From contig JAIVJV010000012.1 in the NCBI GenBank assembly GCA_020199835.1, forward strand, positions 62,001-126,000: DNA of 64,000 bases. The letters run 5' to 3'. Every line of letters starts with the position of its first letter. Positions within the stretch are counted from its first letter, which is position 1. Of this stretch, positions 1-9,700 are shown piece by piece. Made by a program: the position numbers and the translations under genes. Below the pieces are notes generated by a model. That model had not been told where the DNA came from. It saw nothing but the letters and a program-made list of their open reading frames with translations, and made no database searches. This stretch comes from Acidobacteriota bacterium (GTDB taxonomy: Bacteria > Acidobacteriota > Blastocatellia > Pyrinomonadales > Pyrinomonadaceae).

Positions 1-369
1 GCCGAGGCAGTGTCTTAACTTTTTGTCTCACGAAAGGGGTGCACCCCAATTTCGCGAAACGGCTCCTCAGAAAGTCGACTTCATCTGCGTCTAACCCATC
101 ACGCGAACCCCGCCAACGGAAGTACCTTAACTCACATCACATTCAGTTCGGGCCACATGGCCTAGCTCTCCTCAAAGCAAACACTACTTCTCTGGAAAAC
201 AGCCCCTTTTCTCACCAACCGTTCCGTCACTTTAGACCGCTGCTTAACGCAGCCGGCTTCTGCTCGAAAGCCACCAAACTCGACACCTTGCGGCAGCGTT
301 GAACTCAGTATTTTTGCGACTGCAAGATTGGTCTTTTTACTTTTTTTTACTTCTAAAGTGGAGACAGAA
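1..369. other. Left edge without a convincing gene
   Basis: No well-supported gene. A plus-strand open frame from a GTG at 39 to 302 has a purine-rich AGGGG directly abutting the start with no spacing and no recognisable protein pattern. Bases 358-363 (GTGGAG) supply the ribosome binding site of the next gene. The first 18 bases could be the tail of a gene outside the window, which cannot be judged. Confidence 0.4.
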
Positions 370-930
370 ATGACTAGCCGACGAATTGTTATTGAAGCAT
401 CATTTAGCAGAACGCCGGACGGAAAAACAATCCTTCAATGCCACTCACGCGGAGACCGCCGATTCAGTCCCTTCTGCTGTTTTGTTGACGCTTTCCGACA
501 AACACAATCCATCGAAAACCATTATCAACGCGCTAAGGTTTTTAACGGAGAAATCCTCCCAAGAGACTGGCAACAAGCAAAGCATTTTAAGAAGTCCGGT
601 CTTAAACAAACGAACTGGCAAATCGGTCCTTACCGTCTCCCCTGCGTAACCAATGTCGATGGAAACAGCTTCACGTTAGACGACTTCGGCATCCAGTTTT
701 ATATCGCCCTATGGCACAAATATCTCCTCTCGAACAAGAGCCTAATAGCGATCGCCGCGCAGTTCGATGACTACGAAGATCCCTTCAAAGGAAGCTTTCC
801 TTTTTGCCAAGCAGATGTCATCCGCCAATGCGTTCACAAGGGCATCGATAGCCTTCGACCAATGTATGCCGAACTCCATTGTCTTCTGAAACACGGAAGG
901 CTTTGGCCCCGTCAGACTCCACGCCCCTGA
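370..930 (+). CDS. Conserved mobile-element protein of unknown function
   Basis: The ATG at 370 is preferred over an upstream in-frame start at 328 because a GGAG lies seven bases before it. The product is 186 residues, soluble, with no signal peptide. It shows the pattern RFSPF...V....IENHYQRAKVF......DWQQAKHF followed by a helical C-terminal half. That pattern resembles small proteins seen in phages and plasmids (FS..., IE..Y..AK.F, W..AK), whose function I do not know. It stands alone at the left end of the conjugation region, with no obvious operon partner. The protein looks real from its even composition and good start. The family link is recalled from pattern only. Confidence 0.6.
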   Translation: MTSRRIVIEASFSRTPDGKTILQCHSRGDRRFSPFCCFVDAFRQTQSIENHYQRAKVFNGEILPRDWQQAKHFKKSGLKQTNWQIGPYRLPCVTNVDGNSFTLDDFGIQFYIALWHKYLLSNKSLIAIAAQFDDYEDPFKGSFPFCQADVIRQCVHKGIDSLRPMYAELHCLLKHGRLWPRQTPRP

Positions 931-1340
931 TTTACTACCAAGCCCTCCATCTCGAGCTCTTCCAACCCCACCAATTAACATCCCGAATCACTGCCCCACC
1001 ACGTTCCCATTCATCAACCGTGTAAGTTCTCGGACGCCGCAGGAAACGCGTCTGCGACTGCCCTCGAACAAGTGGGTCGAGGCGCTTCCAAAGCCGTGCG
1101 CCTCAACAAGGACGGGCATCTGATAAAAGATTATTATGACCTCCCCCAAACCAGCGCCTCAATCGGCGCTCCCGGTCATAATAGCTTTTATCAAACGCCC
1201 GACTTCTATTCCTTTTCATTGCCCACCACGACGACTTTTTCAGTCTCACCTTGAGCGCACAAACACCATGATGCAAACGAAAGCGCCGCCGGAATACAAC
1301 ACCCGCGGCGGCACTCTCGTTTCAATCGGTTGCCCTCGCC
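931..1340. other. Intergenic stretch with no convincing gene
   Basis: Two short overlapping plus-strand open frames (1072-1254 and 1136-1582) occur here. The second runs across the complement of the 1341-1679 gene, so neither is credible. The only structured element is the hairpin at 1285-1312, listed separately. Confidence 0.4.
1285..1312 (-). terminator. GC-rich hairpin, possible terminator
   Basis: GCCGCCG (1285-1291) and CGGCGGC (1306-1312) form a perfect seven-base stem around a 14-base loop. On the minus strand the hairpin lies about 30 bases beyond the stop of the 1341-1679 gene and is followed by GCTTTCGTTT. That fits a weak intrinsic terminator for that gene. Confidence 0.4.
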
Positions 1341-1679
1341 TTACAGGCTCGTTCCCCGACCCGGCTGGAGACGGCCTGTGTTACTGGGACCACCCCCTTT
1401 CCCGCCTTCACCTACGTCTAATGGCTGCCTTACTTCCTCTTCTTTTTTCGTACTCTTCTTTCGATAGGTCTCAAATGCATCGTCACTCGCAAAGAATTCC
1501 TCCATCCCACGGTCCACAACCTTACTTTCACTCGGTTTGGATCCCATGGTCTCTTTGTGGAATGCGGCGTATTGCAAGATAGATTCATAAACTGATGTTC
1601 GGATGCTCACGGTTATTTCCTTTAATGCATCCTCCCGCAAATCCACTTTTGGCTTTGTCGGCTTTGGTTGTTTTGGCAT
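1341..1679 (-). CDS. Small ribbon-helix-helix-like protein
   Basis: The product has 112 residues. After a Lys/Pro-rich start, residues ~20-60 read as a strand followed by two helices (KEITVSIRTSVYESILQYAA then SESKVVDRGMEEFF). This resembles the ribbon-helix-helix fold of plasmid copy-control, antitoxin and conjugation accessory proteins. The C-terminal third is charged and then Gly-rich, probably disordered. AAGGAG lies 13 bases before the ATG, a slightly long spacing. The gene faces away from the conjugation genes and is followed by a GC hairpin. A DNA-binding regulator is the most likely role, but no toxin partner is visible beside it. Confidence 0.5.
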   Translation of the reverse strand: MPKQPKPTKPKVDLREDALKEITVSIRTSVYESILQYAAFHKETMGSKPSESKVVDRGMEEFFASDDAFETYRKKSTKKEEEVRQPLDVGEGGKGGGPSNTGRLQPGRGTSL

Positions 1680-1858
1680 CTTGTCAGGGGCGCTCCTTTC
1701 CTGCGCTTCACTGCACCATTACAAACTCCATGCCATCCTTTTTGGTCATTCCTTGGCCCACCCTACTCGCTGCGTTCGCTGCCTCCAACGTAGGTTTTAG
1801 ATAGACCGCACTGAATTGCTTTTCCCTATTTCACCCGAAGCACTTTCGGAGGTTTGTC

Positions 1859-2263
1859 ATGGGTCCATTTACCAGTAACGGAACCAATCGCCAGGAAGAC
1901 TTTCATGCCTGCAACATAACCCGCTCTGAGATCGCTCGTTCATTAGCTTTTGAGGCTCGACAAACGGTGCTTTTGGTGAGTGATACAATTGCCAGGAATC
2001 ATTCCAATACTCTCCCTATTGCGGACCTTTGGACACAGATTCAGGCTGACTCTACGCTACGATCTCTCGCATGTCATACCGATGCACATGTTGATGCTTA
2101 TTCTCAGTTTGCTGGCTGGGTAACGGGCTTCCGATACAGGCTTGCTTATTCCCAGAAACTGAGACTCACCGCTCAGTTTGGAGCACGTCTTAATGCACGA
2201 CGTTTTCGGAACAGCGATAGACTTACAAGGCTCCATCTATTAGGTGCCAGAGTACTCGCCTAA
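1859..2263 (+). CDS. Hypothetical protein, 134 residues
   Basis: A good ribosome binding site (CGGAGG, seven bases before ATG) supports this gene. The protein is helical and basic toward the C-terminus. It contains no motif I recognise, no signal peptide and no membrane helix. It lies alone between the RHH-like gene and the repeat region upstream of the relaxase cluster. It may belong to the mobilisation region, but that rests on position only. Confidence 0.45.
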   Translation: MGPFTSNGTNRQEDFHACNITRSEIARSLAFEARQTVLLVSDTIARNHSNTLPIADLWTQIQADSTLRSLACHTDAHVDAYSQFAGWVTGFRYRLAYSQKLRLTAQFGARLNARRFRNSDRLTRLHLLGARVLA

Positions 2264-2536
2264 GATACCTTTATTGGCCCATCTCTCGCCCCACGCTTGC
2301 ACCCTCCACTGGCGTTTTTTGCGACACCCCTCGCGTGACCACTGTCGGTTCTGGCTTCACCCATTCACCATCGACGACCTTTATCTAGTCCTCCATCACC
2401 CTCCTCAACATTCACTCAATACACAGTCTCAGGGAATACTAATAAACGTCTTATTTTTGTGCTGACAAGATTCTGCACTTCCTCCTTGGTCTGTGGCCAT
2501 AACCTTCGTCTTTGCCGTGTTTACACATAAACTTTT

Positions 2537-2730
2537 GTAACTTTTTGCGCTGCGTAAAGCCCTTACCGCCAAACCTTTTGAATACAACAGTTTACGCTGT
2601 AACTTTTATTTCCGCGTACATTTGACCCTTAGACCATTTCTTTTCAATTGTTTAGCTCGTAACTTTCTGGTCCATCGCTTAATTACTCATTCTGTATCCC
2701 CTTTGAGGAACAACACTTGCGCTGTAACTC
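2537..2730. repeat. Four spaced GTAACT repeats, candidate oriT or iteron region
   Basis: GTAACT occurs at 2537, 2599, 2659 and 2724, at near-regular steps of 62, 60 and 65 bases. Three copies share more context, with CAA about 12-14 bases upstream and GCT just before the core (CAACAGTTTACGCTGTAACT at 2585, a diverged copy at 2645, and a one-base-shorter copy at 2711). A further GTAACT lies at 3532, just before the relaxase gene. The 520-base stretch has no gene and sits directly upstream of the accessory protein and relaxase, which is where oriT usually lies. No nic site could be identified. Confidence 0.45.
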
Positions 2731-2781
2731 GCCCGGTTTCTAAAAAGAGACCGAACATTACCGAGTTAGGAGCTCAAACAA

Positions 2782-3501
2782 ATGCCGTCAAAATCATCCC
2801 CCCAACCATCCCCCAAACGGACAGGCTCAAAGCCAACCAACACTCACCGCAAGAAGCAGGCTAAGCGAACCGTAGCTACACACCTTTGGCTTGCCGACGA
2901 TAAACTTTTCCATGAAATTGCTGCCCGAAGAGATGACAATCCAGCCGAGCTTTTGCGCGAGATCGTCCACGACTGGGCAGTGACATTTCGACTCTCGCGG
3001 CAACTCCCAGATGCGAATGAACTCGCAGCCCCGGCGCGCCAAGTTAATGAACAAATCCTCGCCGATCAGTTGCGTCCAGTGAATGAGATTCTGGCTCGAA
3101 TCCTTTCGCAAGTTACCCCACCTTCTGACTCCCAAAAGTCCCCCGAGGCGGACAGTAATCCTGCCTCCATTTCTCATTCCGATTCGAGAGCCTTTCCTAT
3201 CCAAAGCTTGACCTCACAATTCGCTCTCATGCACGAACAGTTATCCGCATTGAAAGCCTTTGCCGTCACTCACTACATGCTCTCCGGACAGATCTTCATC
3301 AACACCTGGGCGGTCCTCTACTTCAGTCGCTACATAGCTGAGCGATATCTCATGACGGAATTCAAAACCAACTACGAGAAGGAAGCCACAACCCGCCGAG
3401 ACGAAGCTCGCTTAGATGCACTGGAGTGGCTCAAGCAAATGACTCTCGAACTTGGTTACCCGGTACCATTCAAACCGATCCTTTGGACGCCTCCCGAGTA
3501 A
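2782..3501 (+). CDS. Mobilisation accessory protein, RHH-type (MobC/NikA-like)
   Basis: The product has 239 residues. A basic, disordered head (residues 1-32) leads into a probable ribbon-helix-helix segment, with strand RTVATHLWLA and then two helices to about residue 70. A Pro/Ser-rich linker and a long helical C-terminal domain (~140-225) follow. AGGAG sits before the ATG. It is immediately upstream of the relaxase and downstream of the GTAACT repeats. That is the usual place for the oriT-binding partner that helps the relaxase load. Assignment rests on fold pattern and position; sequence similarity to a named family was not checked. Confidence 0.55.
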   Translation: MPSKSSPQPSPKRTGSKPTNTHRKKQAKRTVATHLWLADDKLFHEIAARRDDNPAELLREIVHDWAVTFRLSRQLPDANELAAPARQVNEQILADQLRPVNEILARILSQVTPPSDSQKSPEADSNPASISHSDSRAFPIQSLTSQFALMHEQLSALKAFAVTHYMLSGQIFINTWAVLYFSRYIAERYLMTEFKTNYEKEATTRRDEARLDALEWLKQMTLELGYPVPFKPILWTPPE

Positions 3502-3564
3502 CCGCTCTCACACTCTGCTGGCATCCCTGTTGTAACTAAATTCTGAACCTGTGCACCGCACTAA

Positions 3565-6507
3565 ATGGGCAACGTTGTAGTCAGTATCAAACCAACTTCA
3601 GCCACCGGCGCCGCTGGCGTTACCCGCTATATTGCCGAGTCAAAAAGGAACCCCGAAAAAGAAGGACTCGGCGCAAACGAACCACGCCCACTCTTCTCAT
3701 ATTCCGAAGACAAGCTTACCTATCACGAAGCCAATCGCATCCTCCAAATTCCCACCGACACTCAGGCGCAAAAAGAAGACGTTATCCACATGGTTATCTC
3801 CCCCGAGAAGGGACAATATGAAGACCTCGGCGAAACCAGGGAAGAACGCTATAACGCCTTCAAAGAAATCATTCGCGAAGCGGCCAGGGTAATCGAAAAG
3901 GAAGTCAACTTTGTCGAGCTCTATTGGATCGCCGGCATTCACCTGAATACCGACATTCCTCATGCCCATTTGGCGATCTGCCGGGACGGCTTAGGCAGTC
4001 TCACTGGAAGGCGTGGTCGCATCAAGCACGTACGGCGCACACTATTACAGCATCGCGAAAAAGCAGAGTCAGGCGAGAAAGAATTGCTACAAGGAAAGAT
4101 CGCTGATGCGGTCAGTAGTGGAATCGAAAGACAGCGAGAATTGGTTGCACAGCGAGTGCAAGAACTCGCGAGCCAAGATCATGCCGAATCCAGCAGAGAG
4201 AACCCCGCCCATGAAGAACCTACACGACCACTTCCGCCTCACGCCGATCATGATCATCAACTCACGATCGCGTCAGACCCCAGCACCACAGAATTAGTCC
4301 AGGAACCCGCTGACCAACGTCCCAATCACCCTCACAATCAATCGAACGAGACTCACCTTACTTCAGAGTCCCAAACCGTCGAGATCACCCCCGCAACAGT
4401 TCCATTAGTTGCTCCAACCCACGATGCTGATCGCATTCACGAACAGCATTCTATCGAGCACGATAATCAGCAAGATCCGACCGCCACATTAGTCAGTCAC
4501 TCCGGGGACCAACAGCACTCTCGAGCCACGGAAAAAACTCAAGCACCGGATGAATTGCAAAAGCCAACCCACGTTTCAGAATCGCTGTGGCGAGAGCGCT
4601 TTATCCTCGGACGATCAATGGTTGCTCGCGCGGAGGTTGATCGCCTCCAATCGGATCTCAATAGTACCCGCGCGCACGGAGACAAACGCCGCTTTCGCGT
4701 CTTCGACGACACTCACGGATACACGCGACAAATTTCAGAATTCGACATTCGCCGCCGCGCTGATGCCTATGCCAGTGTCGCCGTTCGAAAGGCGCAGGAT
4801 CTTAATAGCGATCTTGATACCGACGGCCGCCAGCAACTGCGACAAACCCGCTACGATTGTGAAATTGAACGCCACGCAAAAGGTATCGGCGATCATCAAA
4901 TCATCGTTTCCAAAACCATTCACAAACTTGAAGGACAGTTGACCGCCGCCCAAAAAGAACACGCCCAATATCGGCCCCACGTTCAGCAGATCCAATTACG
5001 CTATCAGGCACAACAAGCGCCACTACCCGTCCCGCTCTTAAGACATAGCGAGCTTAATAAACTTCAGGACCAGGCTGTTGCAAACCACAATCCTGCTCGC
5101 GTCCAAACGCTCGAAACTATTCGCGAAAGTCTCGCCGGCGAACGCTCCGAAAACACTCGCACCGACAAAGAGGTTGCTCGCCTCGACGGGCAGCTACTTG
5201 TAGTCCGATCGGAACAGGCTGCGCGCCAGGAACGTGCTCACCAATTCGAACGCACTCGCCACCAAACCCGATGGCAAATCAATGACAAAAAATATTCACT
5301 CGTCGAACTCGACCGCCATATCAGCGACCAGGAAAATCGCTCCCGACTTTTCGGCTCGCCGCTTAAAATAACGACCCTTCACCTCAGCCCCTCTGCGCGC
5401 CGGGAAGCCGCGGCCCAGGTCACGGAATTGAAAACCATCCGGCAACTTGTCGTAGAGAAAATAGAGAACCGCAGACAGGAATTAACTACTGCCGTTTCGG
5501 ATGCCGGACGCATGACCGCCGTCTTCTCCGAAATTCATCTGAAAGAACATGACCGCCTCATCCAACGCAATGGCGAACGCCATGAAAAAATCCTCTCCCG
5601 CGCCGAAATATCCCAACTGATCGAACATGCGAATCTGCTTTCGGATCCAGCCATGTTGAAACATGCTTTGCTGCTCGAAGCACGTCACGAAGAACGCCTG
5701 GCCGAAGACAAAAGACCTCCGCTTAGCACCACCGCCGCACGCGCAATCGGCCGTGAAGCGCTCAGCGATATTGCCCTCCAACAAGCCACCCAAAAACTCA
5801 ATTCATTCGAGGAACATAAACAATTTACTTCCGTCGCCATCAGAGATCTCAACGGCCAAGAACAGACCGCACGCCTCTTTGATTTTCGTCGCCCACGCCA
5901 CCCCCTTATCCGGCTCGCGCAACTCATCACCGAACGCATCACCGAATCAAAAGAACAAGCGCACCAGCGAACTGAAACCACCAAAGCTATTAATGCTGAA
6001 CATGGACGACTTAAAGATGAGGTAACCCGAGCCACGCAGTGCCACGAACTCACCAAAGACATGGCCGATTTCCACCGCGAACAGCTTCGTAGTTTCCACC
6101 AACCTACCCCGGAACCGGCCTTTACTCCCAAACAAGTTATCCAACTTGAACTCTATGCAGCTCGCCACCCTGATCCGCTGGAACGATTGCGAGTTGAAAC
6201 GCTCGTGCATCGAGCCGATCTTGCAGCCCACTCCCATTCCAAACAGACGCCCACGGTGCCCGAACCGCCGCTCACAAACGTTACCCGTGCTGAACCACTC
6301 CGTGGCGCTGAGCGACAACGAACCACCGAGCACGGCGCTTCTCCAAATCATCAGCCGAACAGGAACGACGCCTTCCACCTGCCTGAGCCAAACCATCCGT
6401 CATCCCACACCCAGTCACCGAAACCAGACCGACAACCAACAGGCCCTCAGCCCTCGATTGCCGAAACCGCCAGGGAAGCTAGCCACATTGAAGACTTGCT
6501 CCATTGA
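3565..6507 (+). CDS. Conjugative relaxase with long coiled-coil C-terminus
   Basis: This is a DNA strand transferase of the HUH relaxase type, which would nick oriT and lead the strand into the T4SS. The metal-binding triad is visible at residues 126-135 (HLNTDIPHAH: H126, H133, H135). A tyrosine near residue 22 (TRYIAESK) is a candidate nucleophile. The N-terminal catalytic part ends near residue 170. The remaining ~800 residues are Gln/Glu/Arg-rich coiled coil with a Pro/His-rich linker (~210-330), and no helicase motor is seen. At 980 residues it is long, like other relaxases with helical tails. The start at 3565 has only a weak ribosome binding site. It follows the accessory gene by 63 bases. 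Confidence 0.85.
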   Translation: MGNVVVSIKPTSATGAAGVTRYIAESKRNPEKEGLGANEPRPLFSYSEDKLTYHEANRILQIPTDTQAQKEDVIHMVISPEKGQYEDLGETREERYNAFKEIIREAARVIEKEVNFVELYWIAGIHLNTDIPHAHLAICRDGLGSLTGRRGRIKHVRRTLLQHREKAESGEKELLQGKIADAVSSGIERQRELVAQRVQELASQDHAESSRENPAHEEPTRPLPPHADHDHQLTIASDPSTTELVQEPADQRPNHPHNQSNETHLTSESQTVEITPATVPLVAPTHDADRIHEQHSIEHDNQQDPTATLVSHSGDQQHSRATEKTQAPDELQKPTHVSESLWRERFILGRSMVARAEVDRLQSDLNSTRAHGDKRRFRVFDDTHGYTRQISEFDIRRRADAYASVAVRKAQDLNSDLDTDGRQQLRQTRYDCEIERHAKGIGDHQIIVSKTIHKLEGQLTAAQKEHAQYRPHVQQIQLRYQAQQAPLPVPLLRHSELNKLQDQAVANHNPARVQTLETIRESLAGERSENTRTDKEVARLDGQLLVVRSEQAARQERAHQFERTRHQTRWQINDKKYSLVELDRHISDQENRSRLFGSPLKITTLHLSPSARREAAAQVTELKTIRQLVVEKIENRRQELTTAVSDAGRMTAVFSEIHLKEHDRLIQRNGERHEKILSRAEISQLIEHANLLSDPAMLKHALLLEARHEERLAEDKRPPLSTTAARAIGREALSDIALQQATQKLNSFEEHKQFTSVAIRDLNGQEQTARLFDFRRPRHPLIRLAQLITERITESKEQAHQRTETTKAINAEHGRLKDEVTRATQCHELTKDMADFHREQLRSFHQPTPEPAFTPKQVIQLELYAARHPDPLERLRVETLVHRADLAAHSHSKQTPTVPEPPLTNVTRAEPLRGAERQRTTEHGASPNHQPNRNDAFHLPEPNHPSSHTQSPKPDRQPTGPQPSIAETAREASHIEDLLH

Positions 6508-6732
6508 CCCCCAATGTTCGGATATTCCAACAATGACCCTCAAAACACCTTCGAATACACGAACACTCGATTAACTGCTCTCTGCTCCACCTTCAGATCG
6601 CTTAGGAAAACCCACAAATTCCTAAATTCAATTTGAGCACACTGATTGCTAACTCCTACCGCACTGCCTTGGGGGCCTAACTGTATTGCCCCACGCAGCC
6701 TGAACAATTGTTCTGTCGGAGAAGCTAATTCC

Positions 6733-9700
6733 ATGAAAGCCCTTCGGGCCAGACTCAGACTATCCGCAGCACCGGAACTCGAAAACGTTGAGGTAGTGAA
6801 TCGCAATACCTACTCCGGGCCGCGAGGCAATTCCTTCATCTATATCGGTCGAGGAACCCCACTCGGCAACCAGTGGTCCGACCGAAACGGCACCGCCGCC
6901 GCCTATAAAGTAGAAACCCGCCAAGAGGCTGTCAGCCGTTTTAACGATTGGCTCGCCGACCAGATCGCCAACGCTAAAGGTCCAGCTTTCACTCTCATCA
7001 CTGAACTTAAAGACCGCGTCGCAGCCGGCGAAAAAATCAAACTCGCGTGCAGTTGTGCTCCTGAACTCTGCCACGGCGACGTTACCAAAGCTACGATCGA
7101 ACTACTCATCCATAACGAGCGACATCCGAACCAACCTCTCGAACGGGAAGAACTGCAACTAAATCCTTCAAGTCCTGAGCAAATACTTGCGTTATCAGCT
7201 CGCGCCGAACAGGCCCAAGCTGAAGTTCTCGCAATCGACTCTATCGCCGACGACATTGCCTCCATATATGTTCTTCCGGAGGGAATCACCAGAGCGGAAC
7301 ATGCAAGTCGCCTTAATGACTTGGACCAATTCGCCCGCGAAGCATACGAACGCGGTGCAACCCTCACCGAGAACGTGCTCTCAATACCCAGGGACCCCGA
7401 TTCCCGACCGCGAGATGAAACCAAAGTCACGATCGGAACCGAGGCTCACGCCATCAGTTTTGTTCGTAGCTTTATCGATGATCCAAAATTAGCAGAAGAA
7501 AAAGGGAAGTTACTTTTTGAAATAGCTGACAAAGCCTGCGGACAGTGGATGGAGTCCGACGGGCGACTCACCGTTTTCAATCATATCTATACTGAAATCC
7601 GCCAGGACAAATCAGGTGCTTACCGCGACAACGAACAAAAAGCCCAGGTCATTGACCAGGTACTCGCAGAGACCGCCGAGTGGGCGCAACCGTTGCCCGA
7701 ACCTTTACCAGACCCCACTCCGGAAGAAGTACATGAATACACTCTTGCCTTTGCAGAAGAAAATCGCGCCGAACTCGAAGCTAGCCTGCTTCCAACGCTG
7801 AAAAGCGATCTCCGCGAAATCCAACTCGAGCCAGAAGCATCAAGCTACATCGATCACCTGAATTCAAGCACGCATGGCCTAGCCACTCTTGGCGAACTTG
7901 CCGGCTTCACTTTCGAAAACTCTATCGAAGATGAAAACCAGATCTATGCAGAAATGTTCGAAGCGGCGATCGGCGATTCATTGGAGTACGCCACACACGG
8001 AGGTGACCACTTAGGAGCAGAACGCGAGAACAGCACTAGCATTACCCTCGACGCTTCCTATGATCGAATCAATTTATCAGCTTTGCCCCCACAGCTCCCC
8101 GACACCCTGCGCTCCGAAACTCGATCCGACCTGCTTGACCGCGTATTGCCGATAGTTGATACGCAACTCGAACGCGGCGCCAGCAAAACAGAAATACTCA
8201 CTCCGCTTTACGAAAGCAATCGAGAACGTGAACAACTCGATCTTACGGCGCGCGTAAGCAACACCTTCGCACGTGCCGGTCATGATCCTCTCACCGTTGA
8301 ATCTACATCCCGCGTGGATCAACTCAACGCCGTTTCTTCGCTTCGCATCCTGGTCCGAGCCGAATACGTTGAAGCAACTAAAGGCTTCAGCCGCGAGGCT
8401 ATCCAGTTCGCAAAAGCGAACTATCGAGTCAATGCAGACTGGCTGCGCTCACAGGGAAAACTGGAAAAAGGTGAGTATCGACGCATTGTTACCTCACAAA
8501 AGGAAGAGCGGATCGCATGGCTACAATTACATCCCGGCGAGAAAGCTCCCACCCGAGCCGAGATCACCAAGATCAACAATCTCGAGCGAGCCGGTCAACA
8601 ACTAAACGCAATCATTGCCGGACTAAATCCAACCCCACCAGAACAAGCTCGTGCTCTGGATCAAATCCAATCGCGCCTCGCCTCTAGTAAACAGACTTGC
8701 GAGACACTTCTTCAGAATTATGCAGCCGCAGAGCAGACCTCGCGCGATCTCGCCGCAGAAGCCGTCAAGTACGCACAGTCCGTACGCGCAACACCTGAGT
8801 TTCAACAACGCAGGGAAGCCCTGCTTACACGGTGCCGTGAGAATTCGGTCGTTGAGCGAGAATGGTTGGTTCGTGAGAATAATGGCTTCTTCGGCCGTCT
8901 CAATAATCTTGACGCCAACTCCTCTAGATCCGCACGGAGCGAAGTTCAGGGCCAAACACCGATACTCTCGTCGAATGAGTTATTGGATCAGATCCTACCG
9001 CTGGAAAACAAGTTCATTAGCCGAGACGTGAATCTGGAGTATCTATGGTACCAAGCGCAATCGCCTGGCGGACTTGATCTGCCTTTGCTGAGCGGCATTG
9101 AAGAATATGATGGCAGATTTTACCCTCTTGAGCCTTTTTTAGGATTGCCCTCCACTCTGGGCCCGGACAATGGATTTCCAAGCCCAAAGGAAGCTCAGAC
9201 ATTTATCGACAACTTTTCACAACAGCGCGATCCTGATGAGCAACAATTACTCAACCTTTACCACGAAATAGGGCAAAGCCTCAAAGATGAACTCCAAGGA
9301 CCAACGAACACTCAAATCTGGTACGAAGACTGGCTGGCCTGGGAAAATACGCAGATTGGTCAGTTCCAACAACCCGAACTGACACAAACCAGAGAACCTT
9401 TCATCCTGAGCGATGCGACTGTTACCGCTATAGAGGAGAGCTACAACGAATTTCTCTTAGACGCTTACGAATACGAAGAATTTGACCAGGAAGAGCATGA
9501 TCGGGCCGCCGATGAGTATCTAGCCTTAAATTATCAAACTTCCAATTACCCCGAACTCACAGGTGAGCCGGTAGCACATTCGGCGTATGCGAAGATCGCA
9601 CAGGCAAACCACAACGCCGAACGCGACGCCAGACTAAACTTGAACCAGCTTCTGATAAGCCCTCAGATTAAGCGCGACCAAGCAACCAATGACGCTCACT

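Noticed and set aside
39-302. Plus-strand open frame at the left edge
   Set aside because: The GTG start abuts its purine-rich site with no spacing, and the protein has no domain pattern.
1072-1582. Two overlapping plus-strand open frames
   Set aside because: They overlap each other and the better supported minus-strand RHH-like gene.
2500-2760. A defined nic site of oriT
   Set aside because: The repeats are suggestive, but no sequence matches a nic family well enough to name one.
5482-6396. Minus-strand frames inside the relaxase gene
   Set aside because: Antisense shadows of a codon-biased coding region, with no ribosome binding sites.
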